The notes beneath the pieces are model-generated. The model was not told the DNA's origin, did not search any database, and worked only from the letters and a program-made list of their open reading frames with translations. 45,485 bases of DNA from Planctomycetota bacterium. GTDB taxonomy: Bacteria; Planctomycetota; Planctomycetia; JALXBF01. The stretch lies in NCBI GenBank assembly GCA_026981825.1, contig JALSID010000377.1:1-45485 (forward strand). The letters are read 5' to 3'. Made by a program: the position numbers and the translations under genes. Shown here in pieces: positions 28,998 through 38,645 of the stretch (positions are counted from its first letter, which is position 1; each line of letters begins with the position of its first letter).

Positions 28998-29963
28998 TCA
29001 TCCGGTTTGTTTCGCCGCTGCGAGAACGCGGTCCAGGGCGCGCATATTGAGCAGACCGTCCTCGGCGGGCCAAGCCAGCGGCTGTCTCGCCCGCACGGCA
29101 CGTGAGAAAGCTTCGATCATCTCTGCATACTGGTCCGCCTGAAACGATTCCGTCCGTACGGCTCCGCTTTCGTTGATCACCAGCGGCGCGGGCGTGCGCG
29201 GCAGGAACGCATCGGGAAGCTCCAGGGTGCCCCTCGTTCCCACAATCTCCATGTGGCACCGGAAGGGAACCTCAAAGGAGCAATCGATCTGCGCCAGCGT
29301 CCTGCTGCCAAAACCGAGCTGGGCGACCAACGTCATATCAACCCCCGTTTCCCACCACACCGCTTCAGCCTGCACCTGGTCCGGTTCTGCCCCCGTGAAG
29401 AACCGCGCTGCATTCACTCCGTAACAGCCAATGTCCCAGAGCGCTCCACCTCCGCGGGCCGGATCCAGGCGCCAGTCGGTCCGGTTGATGTCGAACGAAA
29501 AGCTGGCGCGCACAAGCCGCAGTTCGCCGATAACGCCGGACCGGACCAGCTCCAGCGCGCGAAGAGCACGAGGATGATGCCGCCACATGAACCCCTCCTG
29601 CAACAGCACGCCGTGGCTCCGACATGCCTGCACCATCTCTTCCGCTTCGCCGGCGTTCAACGCAAGCGGCTTGTCGCAGAGCACATGTTTGCCCCCCTCG
29701 GCCGCTCGAATCGTCCAAGGACGATGTAACTCGTTCGGCAACGGGATGTAGACCGCCTCGATTCCCTCGTGCGCTACCGCCTCCTCGTATGAGCCAAAAA
29801 ACCGCGGGATCCCGAACTCCTTCGCCCATGCCGCTGCTTTCTCCCGGTCACGGCTGGCTATCGCGACCAGCTCGGCAGACGGAGCTGCTTGGATCGCTCG
29901 TATGATCGCCCGACGAGCGATCCGCGCGCAACCCAGAATCAACCATCTCACTTCGTTCGCCAT
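28998..29963 (-). CDS. Gfo/Idh/MocA family oxidoreductase
   Basis: VRWLILGCARIARRAIIRAIQ Rossmann N-terminus; GGKHVLCDKPLALNAGEAEEMV (EKP-like motif); GGGALWDIGCYGVNAARFF. ATG at 29963 preferred. Confidence 0.9.
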   Translation of the reverse strand: MANEVRWLILGCARIARRAIIRAIQAAPSAELVAIASRDREKAAAWAKEFGIPRFFGSYEEAVAHEGIEAVYIPLPNELHRPWTIRAAEGGKHVLCDKPLALNAGEAEEMVQACRSHGVLLQEGFMWRHHPRALRALELVRSGVIGELRLVRASFSFDINRTDWRLDPARGGGALWDIGCYGVNAARFFTGAEPDQVQAEAVWWETGVDMTLVAQLGFGSRTLAQIDCSFEVPFRCHMEIVGTRGTLELPDAFLPRTPAPLVINESGAVRTESFQADQYAEMIEAFSRAVRARQPLAWPAEDGLLNMRALDRVLAAAKQTG

Positions 29964-30007
29964 GATCGCTCCCATTGCCCAACACGGTACCCACGGTAAC
30001 CTCACGC

Positions 30008-30033
30008 TCGGCCGTACACTTTAGTGAGGCCGA
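30008..30033. promoter_or_regulatory. Imperfect palindrome in a divergent intergenic region, candidate operator
   Basis: TCGGCC-GTA-CACT-TT-AGTG-A-GGCCGA between the divergent genes starting near 29963 (-) and 30057 (+). Confidence 0.35.
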
Positions 30034-30056
30034 ACTACCATCGTAACGGACAGTCG

Positions 30057-31016
30057 ATGTGTGCCTCGAACCGGACCCCACGCAACGACGTGCGGAGAAA
30101 GGGCACATCCTGCGATACGGCGGTCTTGTCCAGCGTGAACGACAAGCGTCCCCACCAAGATGTTCCGTTCCGGCCGGCTCCTCTCTCCAAAGAGGAGTAC
30201 GTGGAGCAGGCGTATTTTTTCCGCACGTTCCGCGAGCGGCTGGAGGATAACGTTCCCACCCAGGTGATCCTCCAGCACCTGAGAGACGAAGTTCTGGCCA
30301 CCACGCACCTGCCTTACGCCGTGGATTTCATGCTGGCCGAGATCAAACACTCCGGCCTGCTCCATCCGGCGCTCAAACGGCTCCCGCACTACTTCACCCC
30401 GTTCCAGACGTTCATCATCGCCCAGGCCGAGGAGGAACGGACGCTCCGCTTCACCATGCAGCTTGCCTTACTTGTTCTGGAGCGTGAGGCCGAATACAAG
30501 AGCAAGGATCCCACGCCGGCGGGGCTGTTCGTCTACCAGTTCGAGACGCTCTGCCGCAACCGCCTCGGCTACGATAGCGGCCTGCTCGCCATGGCCGAGG
30601 ATCCCCTTTACGACGAGAACTGGCGGGCGTGGATCCGGAAACTGCCCGGCTGGCTGGGGACCGTTGATCTAGCCGACCTGATCTACGTGCGGTCCGAATA
30701 TGCCGTTCAGCAGCGAAGGAGGGTGCGTCCCAATTACGAGCCACGACATGCGATCCTGTTCGGCGAGCGCGAGGGCCGTATTGCGGCGGCGAATCGGGGC
30801 AAGGACCCGCTTTACCTGTTTTCCGCCCTCCAGCGGCAACTGAACTACCCGAAGGTGCCCAGAGCGGAGCGGCCGGATCCCCAGGCAAAACTTCTCCAAA
30901 ACCTCGAGCGCCGCGTGCAAAACCTGGAAGCAAGGCTGAAGTTGCTCGAAGAAGAAACCAAGGGCGAACTCGATATCACGAAGTACACGGTCGGCCGCGG
31001 TGGCGGTACCGGCTAG
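30057..31016 (+). CDS. Hypothetical protein with C-terminal coiled coil
   Basis: Long ORF (30024..31016) with consistent protein-like composition and no frame interruption; C-terminal heptad-like LLQNLERRVQNLEARLKLLEEE. Start ATG 30057 or downstream is uncertain. Confidence 0.75.
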   Translation: MCASNRTPRNDVRRKGTSCDTAVLSSVNDKRPHQDVPFRPAPLSKEEYVEQAYFFRTFRERLEDNVPTQVILQHLRDEVLATTHLPYAVDFMLAEIKHSGLLHPALKRLPHYFTPFQTFIIAQAEEERTLRFTMQLALLVLEREAEYKSKDPTPAGLFVYQFETLCRNRLGYDSGLLAMAEDPLYDENWRAWIRKLPGWLGTVDLADLIYVRSEYAVQQRRRVRPNYEPRHAILFGEREGRIAAANRGKDPLYLFSALQRQLNYPKVPRAERPDPQAKLLQNLERRVQNLEARLKLLEEETKGELDITKYTVGRGGGTG

Positions 31017-31158
31017 GTTGCCGTCCCCGATGGAAGAAAACGGAGCCGGTCGCCGCACGGACAGAGGCGCTGATACTCTTAGGGGCGGCAGAGTGAGACG
31101 TTGGCCGGCGTTGGTAAACCCGAGCTTGAGCACGCATTGTGCGGGGAGAAAACGACCG

Positions 31159-32622
31159 ATGAACTGGGTGAGAAGACGGTGTAGTGTCCTGGCGTTGACG
31201 GTGCTGGCTCCGCTTGCCCTGGCCGGCCGGGCACTGCCCGAAGAAGAGGGGCACCGAGAAGCTGCTCGTCCGCCGGCCACCGTCTCCCCTGCCGACCTCG
31301 CTCGCGCCCTGAACCAGGCGTTTCAACAGGCGGTCGAAAAGGTTCTACCGGCGGTCGTGACGATTCACACTAAGCGCGAGGCTCAGGTGGGCAGCCGATC
31401 GGTCGCCTACACGGAGAGTGGCTCGGGCGTCGTCGTCAAGCTTACCCCGAACGGACCATCCGTGATCCTGACGAACAACCACGTGGTCCACGGTGTCGAC
31501 CTTGACGTGGCGCAATTTGTACTGCCCGATGGACGCATCCTTCACCCCACCCGAGTCCTGTCCGATCCGCGATCGGATGTCGCCGTCGTCTTGATCGAGG
31601 AGAAGGATGCGTACGCCGCGGAACTGGGCGACAGCGACAAGGTCAAGGTAGGCGAATGGGTTCTGGCGATCGGAACTCCGTTTGACTTAGGCACCACCGT
31701 GACCCACGGAATCGTGAGCGCTCGGGGGCGGCGTTCGCTCACCCTGCCTGCCGTTGGCACGGCTAGCGCGGTGATCAACCAGGACTTCATCCAAACGGAC
31801 GCATCCATTCACCCCGGAAACTCAGGGGGGCCACTGGTGAACCTCGAAGGAAAGGTCATCGGCATCAACACGGCCATTGCCACACGTAGTGGCGCCGGAG
31901 AGGGGGTTGCGTTTGCGATTCCCAGCAATCTGGCGCGGACCATCGCGACGCGGCTTTTGGCAAACCAGGTGGTGAAGCGCGCTTACCTGGGCGTTCGTCT
32001 TGATCCTCCCCTTGATGCCGCGCTGGCCGAGAAGCTGGGCCTGAACACCGTGCGGGGGGCGCTCATCTCCGAGATCTACGCGGGGACTCCCGCAGCCGCC
32101 GCCGGTCTTCGCCCCTTCGACGTCATTCTCCAGATCGACGGCGTGCCCGTTCAAGACGAGGAGGATCTCCGCAACAGGATCAGCCTTAGCCCGGTAGGGA
32201 GCACCGTCGAGCTTGTTGTCTGGCGGGCGCGCAGGAAGATGACCGTGCGTGTTACGTTGGGCGACCGTGCTGACTTCGAAAGTAACGTGGCTCTCACAGG
32301 GATCCTTTCCCGGCGACCTTCTTCGGCTGCGCTGAGAAGCCTCGGCATCGTCGCTATCGACCTCGACGAGCATCTCCGCCACGCTCTGGGCCTGAAGAGC
32401 ACCAGGGGCGTGGTCGTGCTGCAGATCAGCCCCCATGCACCGGCAGCGGCACGCCTGGAAATCCTCGACGTGATCGTCGCCGTCAATGGCCAACCGGTGC
32501 GGTCGGTCAGCGATGTTGACCGGCTGTTGGGCAACCCGTCCGGCGGGCAACGGGCCCGGCTGTCGATCGTTCGCCCACGACGAGGCGAAGCGATCCGCCG
32601 CGTTGTGGAGGTTCAATTCTGA
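31159..32622 (+). CDS. DegP/HtrA-like trypsin-family serine protease with two PDZ domains
   Basis: Signal peptide from ATG 31159; ILTNNHVVHG (His), DPRSDVAVVLI (Asp), HPGNSGGPLV (Ser); two PDZ segments (RPFDVILQIDGVPVQDEEDL; LEILDVIVAVNGQPVRSVSDV). Confidence 0.95.
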   Translation: MNWVRRRCSVLALTVLAPLALAGRALPEEEGHREAARPPATVSPADLARALNQAFQQAVEKVLPAVVTIHTKREAQVGSRSVAYTESGSGVVVKLTPNGPSVILTNNHVVHGVDLDVAQFVLPDGRILHPTRVLSDPRSDVAVVLIEEKDAYAAELGDSDKVKVGEWVLAIGTPFDLGTTVTHGIVSARGRRSLTLPAVGTASAVINQDFIQTDASIHPGNSGGPLVNLEGKVIGINTAIATRSGAGEGVAFAIPSNLARTIATRLLANQVVKRAYLGVRLDPPLDAALAEKLGLNTVRGALISEIYAGTPAAAAGLRPFDVILQIDGVPVQDEEDLRNRISLSPVGSTVELVVWRARRKMTVRVTLGDRADFESNVALTGILSRRPSSAALRSLGIVAIDLDEHLRHALGLKSTRGVVVLQISPHAPAAARLEILDVIVAVNGQPVRSVSDVDRLLGNPSGGQRARLSIVRPRRGEAIRRVVEVQF

Positions 32623-32643
32623 GATGGGGGAGGCCGGAGACCC

Positions 32644-33684
32644 ATGAGTACACCCGTGCGCCACGGGCTCCACAAACTGCTCCGGGGCGAGGACCTCACC
32701 GAAGAAGAGATGGCGGCGATCATGGAGGAGCTGGTGGCCGGCCGGGTGAGTGAGCCGCTGGCCGCTGCTCTGCTGGTAGCCTTGCGAATGAAGGGGGAAA
32801 CAGCAGACGAACTGGTCGGTGCCGCACGCACATTGCGGAGGCACATGCGGAGTGTGCGACATAGTGGCGAGTTCGTCGTCGATACCTGCGGCACAGGGGG
32901 GGACGCGCTGCACACGTTCAACATCAGCACCGCTGCCGCCCTCGTGGTGGCCGCCTGCGGAGTGCCTGTGGCCAAGCACGGGAACAGGGGAGTATCAAGC
33001 AGAAGCGGTAGCGCCGATGTGCTCCGCCAGCTCGGTGTGAACCTCGAACTCGATGTGGCCGCCATCGAGGAATGTTTGCGACGGGTGGGGATCGCGTTCT
33101 GCTTCGCCCCGCTCCTGCATCCGGCCATGCGCCATGTCCAGCCTGTCCGTCGCGAACTGGGCATCCGAACGCTGTTCAACTTCCTCGGCCCCTTGCTCAA
33201 TCCCGCCGGTGCCCACTACCAGCTTCTCGGCGTCGGGGACCCGTCCATGCAGAGTACCGTCGCTCACGCCGTGGCAAGGCTGGGGTGCAAGCGCGTTTGG
33301 GTGGTGCGCGGAGCAGAAGGGCTGGACGAGGTCAGCCCAACAGGACCGACCAGAGTCTTCGATGTTGCCGACGGCGTCGTTACCGAGTTCGAAATCAAAC
33401 CCGAAGACTTCGGACTGGAACCGTGTCCCCTTGCCGATCTCGTGGTCAACTCCGTAGCCGAAAGTGCGGAGATGATCGAGTCGGTGCTCCGTGGCGCTCC
33501 CGGAGCGGCCCGCACCGCAGTGCTCATCAACGCAGCCGCCACCCTCTTGCTCGTCGGACAAGCGACGGACCCGGCCCAGGCAACGGCACGAGCAGCCGCT
33601 GCCCTCGACCAAGGACACGCCCTCGCCAAGCTCGAACAACTCATCCGCGTGACCAACGAGCTGGCTGATTCGGCTGCTTCCTGA
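32644..33684 (+). CDS. trpD: Anthranilate phosphoribosyltransferase
   Basis: DTCGTGGDALHTFNISTAAALVVAACGVPVAKHGNRGVSSRSGSADVL; LFNFLGPLLNPAG; EVSPTGPT. Confidence 0.96.
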   Translation: MSTPVRHGLHKLLRGEDLTEEEMAAIMEELVAGRVSEPLAAALLVALRMKGETADELVGAARTLRRHMRSVRHSGEFVVDTCGTGGDALHTFNISTAAALVVAACGVPVAKHGNRGVSSRSGSADVLRQLGVNLELDVAAIEECLRRVGIAFCFAPLLHPAMRHVQPVRRELGIRTLFNFLGPLLNPAGAHYQLLGVGDPSMQSTVAHAVARLGCKRVWVVRGAEGLDEVSPTGPTRVFDVADGVVTEFEIKPEDFGLEPCPLADLVVNSVAESAEMIESVLRGAPGAARTAVLINAAATLLLVGQATDPAQATARAAAALDQGHALAKLEQLIRVTNELADSAAS

Positions 33685-33836
33685 ACGGATAACCGGGCCG
33701 TTCTTCCCCCTCCCGTCCTACCGGCCGAATCAGCCGGCAAACGAGCCTGGCCACGACGTCTGCTTCCCTCGTGATGCGTCGAGCAGTTGCCCTGGCAGGC
33801 AAGGGCGGACAGTGCGGGGGCAAGGGTTGCGTCCGG

Positions 33837-36200
33837 CTACTCGAACACCTTCAGCCACTCTTGCCAGCGGCTGCGGACCAGGGCCAGAACGGCGACGGCG
33901 AACGAAACGAACGCTGCACCGAGCGTGAGCACAACGGTGCCGATCCAGACAAGCGGCGGAGCTACAACGGGCATGCGGAAGTATTCCGTGTCGTAGAAGA
34001 TCGACAGCAACACCGCCAGTCCATAGCCCAGCGGCAGGCCAAGTGCCAAGCCAACCACGCAAACGAGCAGAAGCTCCCAGAGGAACATGGCGGCCACTTC
34101 CGCGGCGGAAAAACCGAGAGCGAGCATGGTGGCGAACTCGCGACGTCGCTCCGTGAGCGACAGGAACACAATGTTGTACAGGCTCCCGATCAGCAATACG
34201 GCGGCGAACACGACCAGCAGGCCGATGAAGAAGGCGTTCAGTTCGATCACGAGTTCCTCGAGGCTCTGACGGTCGCGGTCACGGTCCCGAATCGCCTGGA
34301 TGTTCGCGTAGTTCCGGAGGGGTGCGAGAGCGGCGGCGCGATCGACCGTGGGGTCGAGCCGGACGAGCACCGTGTCCACCAGGTCACTGTGCCCGGTAAG
34401 CCGGGCCACCGTCCGGCGGCTCGCATAACAAGCCAATCCGAAGTAGTCGTCGACTACGTGGAGCACAGGCAGGCGGTCCGATCGGCGATCGCCGACGAGC
34501 GCGCGTACGGTGACCAGTTCCCCCCGGCGGACGTCGAGCAGGTCTGCTAGCTTCCGGCTCATCGTTAAGCCCCCTGCCGGAACGGGCACCGTTCTTTCGT
34601 GCCGGTCCCGGGGAACAAAAAGGACGTGTGGTCGGGGCAGTCCGAGGAGGGCCGTCCTCCGTTGCTTCGGACCGTGTCGGACTTCGACCGGCAGAACGGC
34701 CATGCCCTCCGCCGGTACATTGCCCAATATCTCAGCCAGGTCCCGTGCGGAATCGGCGTGCCGCGAATCTCGAAGCTGAATCGCCCACTTATGTCTCTCG
34801 ACCAAGCGGTACTGGTGATGCAACATGTATCGCACGGCCTGGTCCGCGATTAACGCGGTCAGGAACAGGGCGGCGGCAAAGGCGGCTGCGCTTGCCCCTG
34901 CCGTAAGACGTACCGGATGCCGCACGAGATAACGGATCGCCGAGCGCACCGGCCGTGGGCGGATTAAGCGAAGCAGGGGGACGCGCCTGGGTGCGGAGGG
35001 GGTAACCGGCCGCATCGCCTGCGCTGGCGGCAGGGCGAGGGCCAGGCGGACGGCGCGCAGCGCGCCGAGGGAGCTCGTGGCCAGGCCGAGCCCAAGGCTC
35101 AGCAGATGCTCGAGCGGGTAGATATGGGCCTCCAGCCTGGGAAACTCAAAGAAGCGGCGGTACATCTGGATAAGGGGGCCGTGAATCGCTTCTGCCGCAA
35201 CACTACCGAGGATCGCACCGGTGGCTCCCACAACCGCGGCCTGGCTCAGGTAGTGGCCGGCGACACGAGCGTTCGAGTAGCCCAGTGCTTTCAACAATCC
35301 CACAATCTGGCGCTGGCTTTCGATGTGCCGAACCATCAGGATATTCAGGATCAGGATGGTGACCACGAAGAAAAACGAGGATAGGACAACAGAGAACGTT
35401 CTCAAGCCGTGGATCTCGTCGGATAGATAGCGGTGCGACGTCTGGTTCTGGCGGAGGTACGCCCGAAGAACCCCCCAGGGCTCCAGGCGGCGTTCGAAGT
35501 ACCGCAGTAGCTCGATCTGCTCTGCATACTTGTTCGTCGCGAACAGGCCGGTGACCTGGTTCGCGGCCCCGCGATACCCCGTAACCGCTCGCATGAATGG
35601 TTCGGGCAGGTAGAGCAGACCATATCGTTCGGGATCGGGAACGACCGAGCCGGGCGGTAGCAAGTAGACGAGCTCCGCTGCCGTGGCGATGCCCCTGACC
35701 CTGAGGCGGACTCTCTTGCCCCCGAGGATGATTACCACGGTGTCGCCCGGTTCTAGTTGATGTGCTCGTGCGAAAGCTGAGTTCACGATCACCTCGTTGC
35801 TGCTTGCTCGGTCGAAGTAGCTGCCCTGCAGGAGGACGAAGTCGTTGACGAGGCTCCTTCGGGACGTGGGGGCGGACAGGGCGATGGCTGATACCGGTCC
35901 TGCCGATTCGGGTTCCAGGACGCGGACGTGCTGGACGATGCGGAACTCGACGGCGCGGAGCGGTTCTTTGTGGAGCCATTGCAGGTCGGAGATGGCGGCC
36001 CGCTTCAAGTCGATCCAGAAATGCGCGAACCTGCATCGCCGGTAGAAGTTCGCTTGGGCTTGTCTCAGATCGTGGTGCGCGGACCGCATGACCACGAAGC
36101 TGAGCGTACCGACGGCGAGTATCAGCGCGAGGGCCGAGACACGAGGCAGTTGCGCCTTGAGATCGCGGAACGTTTTCCTGGTCAGGGTTGAAGCATGCAT
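33837..36200 (-). CDS. ABC transporter permease with two FtsX-like modules
   Basis: 787 aa; repeated multi-TM modules; VGLLKALGYSNARVAGHYL and FATMLALGFSAAEVAAMFLWELLLV are FtsX signatures; MacB-like periplasmic regions. Confidence 0.9.
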   Translation of the reverse strand: MHASTLTRKTFRDLKAQLPRVSALALILAVGTLSFVVMRSAHHDLRQAQANFYRRCRFAHFWIDLKRAAISDLQWLHKEPLRAVEFRIVQHVRVLEPESAGPVSAIALSAPTSRRSLVNDFVLLQGSYFDRASSNEVIVNSAFARAHQLEPGDTVVIILGGKRVRLRVRGIATAAELVYLLPPGSVVPDPERYGLLYLPEPFMRAVTGYRGAANQVTGLFATNKYAEQIELLRYFERRLEPWGVLRAYLRQNQTSHRYLSDEIHGLRTFSVVLSSFFFVVTILILNILMVRHIESQRQIVGLLKALGYSNARVAGHYLSQAAVVGATGAILGSVAAEAIHGPLIQMYRRFFEFPRLEAHIYPLEHLLSLGLGLATSSLGALRAVRLALALPPAQAMRPVTPSAPRRVPLLRLIRPRPVRSAIRYLVRHPVRLTAGASAAAFAAALFLTALIADQAVRYMLHHQYRLVERHKWAIQLRDSRHADSARDLAEILGNVPAEGMAVLPVEVRHGPKQRRTALLGLPRPHVLFVPRDRHERTVPVPAGGLTMSRKLADLLDVRRGELVTVRALVGDRRSDRLPVLHVVDDYFGLACYASRRTVARLTGHSDLVDTVLVRLDPTVDRAAALAPLRNYANIQAIRDRDRDRQSLEELVIELNAFFIGLLVVFAAVLLIGSLYNIVFLSLTERRREFATMLALGFSAAEVAAMFLWELLLVCVVGLALGLPLGYGLAVLLSIFYDTEYFRMPVVAPPLVWIGTVVLTLGAAFVSFAVAVLALVRSRWQEWLKVFE

Positions 36201-36402
36201 GGTGCCTAGCGTAACGGCCGCGGCGCCCGGTTGCAGCGATGCAACGGGCCTTCGTCGCTCCGTCGACGGAAGAGTAGCAGTACGATCGTCCCCAGTTCCC
36301 CCCTCGCCTTGGCCGACCGGAACGCCGCGGATTGCGACGGCATCCAGGGCTGCTGGCCGGTTGGCCAGGGCCGCCCTCCGGAGAGCCCGCGAGTCGAAGC
36401 CT

Positions 36403-36438
36403 GATCGGTCTGATTGGACGGATCAGACCGATCCGTCC
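36403..36438. repeat. Nested inverted repeats
   Basis: GATCGGTCTGAT (36403-36414) / ATCAGACCGATC (36422-36433), overlapped by GGACGGATC (36416-36424) / GATCCGTCC (36430-36438). Confidence 0.85.
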
Positions 36439-36731
36439 GATCATCCCGCGGGGGGCTTCCCGCCGCCTGGGAAGGGTCCGCGCGCCAAAGAAAGGCCGGG
36501 CCTCCACCGCAGCGGCGATGGTGAACCGGTATTTCCGCCGCGGAAGGATAACCCGCCAGCCGCCTTTCGGACACGGCCGCCAGCACCCGGGTGCATCACT
36601 TCGCGATCCGTCCCACCGAGCAAGTCCTCGCGCCGTCGCAGCGGCGACGCCGCATCCCCGCGCACTGCCCCTGCCCGCCGCGCCTGGCACGGCAAGCGAT
36701 GCCGCCCGCCCACACGCGGCCGGCCGAGGAC

Positions 36732-38600
36732 TCACTCGGCCGAGCGGAGCAGCTCGTCCACAGAGTAGCGCAGCACGTGGTTCTTCTCAATCGCCCCCGT
36801 ATCCTCGTTCTGGAGGAAAATGAACCCCTCGTGGAACCAAGCTCCGTTCGATGATCCGTCAAGCCGAACGAATGGGGGCAGCCGGCCCGGTCCCATCGCC
36901 GTAGCTCGTTTCTCGTAGAAGACCGTACGCCAGCCGGGAGCAAAACGGTCAAACACGAATACCCCACACGCCCACGGGCTCGAGAACACAATGTCCAGGG
37001 TACCGTCGTGATCAAGGTCACGGAAGTAGGCCCCCGCCGGCAGACCACGGTCGTCCACCACGGCGACCTGCGCGGGTAATCGGTAGCCGGCCCGCTCCCA
37101 ACGCTGTGCCGATGCGTCCCACCGAAACACGCGCCCATCGCCAGCACGGCCACAAATGAGTTCGCACGATCCGTCCCCGTCCACGTCCCTCAACCGGATC
37201 CCAGGATCACTCCCTGACCCTTCCTTTGCCAGACCCGATAAGCCGACGCACGCACCTTCAACCTCCGACCAGCCCGTGTTGTCGTCCCACACCCAACATC
37301 GGATCCCGTCGTGCCCCACGCGCAGAACTGCCGCGGCCGCTTGCGAGCCGACCGTCCCGAACGCCGTGAAAACCTGTTCGTAACCCGTGCCCGGGACATA
37401 GCGGACGAGCTCGAACGGGAACGTCTTCTCCGACCAGGAACCCGTCCGGCGGTCCCACACCCGCGTGACCTTCAACCGGGCGTTCGCGATGATCACATCC
37501 ATGAAGCCGTCGTTGTTCACATCGATGATGCGGACACCGTTGTCTCCGCCATCAGGTCGCCGCAAAGATTCCCCCTTCAGCAGGTTCGTCCGGATCCGAT
37601 CCAGTGCCTCCTGGAAGGAAAGGAATCGCACCCGACCGGCGAGTTCCTTCTCGGCGTAGTCCACCAACATGGCTACCTGCTGTGCCTCGATCCAGCCGTG
37701 CGGATGGAACACCAACGTGAACACGCCTTGCTTCTGGGTGATTGCTTTAAGCCCAAGCGACCAGTCGTGTACCGTCCGGGGGTTTTTTACCCCGTGCAGA
37801 TACTGGGCATCCCAGTCGGAGGGCATGATGCAGGGGAATTCCAAGCAGAGGCCGCCGATTACGTACGGGTAGGGGTAGTTGTAGATCAGGTTGGCCATCC
37901 AGCGGTCGTGCGGGATGTACTTGCGAAACCGGCTGCGTCCGTCCGGTTCGAGGACCAGCTTGCGGGGCAGGTCCGGATCCCCTTCGTCGAGAACCAGGAA
38001 TACCGACGAGTCGATCTGAAGGAACCGGCCGTTCGGCGTGGTGCGGTTGAAAATCAAGTCGAAGAAGCGGGGGCTTACCGAATTCATCGAATCACAGCAG
38101 GGCATTCGGTACGCCACCGGGCCAGGACCTGGGATGCGGCTGAGCAGATCGATGCAGCCGTCGTAGCTGCGCTTGGCCTCAAAGAGGTTGTGCCGCTGAA
38201 GTAGCGGGCATGGGTGCGTGAGGGTGTGCACCTCGATGCTACCCCCTTCCGCCATCCAGGCGGCTAACTGGGGGTCATATGGGTCCACGTTGTTCGTCAG
38301 GATGCTGAAGCCCGAACGGCCCTGATAGCGTTTGATTCGATCGATGAGCGGACGGAGGAACTGCTCGTACTTTCGGATGTCTCGCATGTCGTCGATCGAG
38401 AGGATCGCGACGGCATCGACGCCGGATTCACCCACCCACTGTGGGGTCGTAAGCCGCGCCGTAGTGCGGCTCACCCAGTACGGATCGATAGGTTCATCGA
38501 GATGAGCGAAGCGGTTTCCGTCCACTCGATCGGCCGCATGGACCACCGGCAAACCCGCCAGCCAGACCGTGCAACAGATCAGCGGGAGGTACCTTCTCAT
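36732..38600 (-). CDS. NodB-like polysaccharide deacetylase domain fused to VCBS/FG-GAP repeats, secreted
   Basis: Signal peptide; AILSIDDMRD and EVHTLTHPCPL (NodB D and HxxxH-type motifs), LVFHPHGW; three D-x-[DN]-x-DG FG-GAP-type motifs (DVNNDGFMDV, DVDGDGSCEL, DLDHDGTLDI). Confidence 0.85.
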   Translation of the reverse strand: MRRYLPLICCTVWLAGLPVVHAADRVDGNRFAHLDEPIDPYWVSRTTARLTTPQWVGESGVDAVAILSIDDMRDIRKYEQFLRPLIDRIKRYQGRSGFSILTNNVDPYDPQLAAWMAEGGSIEVHTLTHPCPLLQRHNLFEAKRSYDGCIDLLSRIPGPGPVAYRMPCCDSMNSVSPRFFDLIFNRTTPNGRFLQIDSSVFLVLDEGDPDLPRKLVLEPDGRSRFRKYIPHDRWMANLIYNYPYPYVIGGLCLEFPCIMPSDWDAQYLHGVKNPRTVHDWSLGLKAITQKQGVFTLVFHPHGWIEAQQVAMLVDYAEKELAGRVRFLSFQEALDRIRTNLLKGESLRRPDGGDNGVRIIDVNNDGFMDVIIANARLKVTRVWDRRTGSWSEKTFPFELVRYVPGTGYEQVFTAFGTVGSQAAAAVLRVGHDGIRCWVWDDNTGWSEVEGACVGLSGLAKEGSGSDPGIRLRDVDGDGSCELICGRAGDGRVFRWDASAQRWERAGYRLPAQVAVVDDRGLPAGAYFRDLDHDGTLDIVFSSPWACGVFVFDRFAPGWRTVFYEKRATAMGPGRLPPFVRLDGSSNGAWFHEGFIFLQNEDTGAIEKNHVLRYSVDELLRSAE

Positions 38601-38645
38601 GGGACCTACTCCAATCGCATACCCGTGTTTTCCTATGCCCCCGCG

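Noticed and set aside
33771-34550. 259-aa plus-strand ORF
   Set aside because: Antisense to the FtsX-type permease; no protein-family signal.
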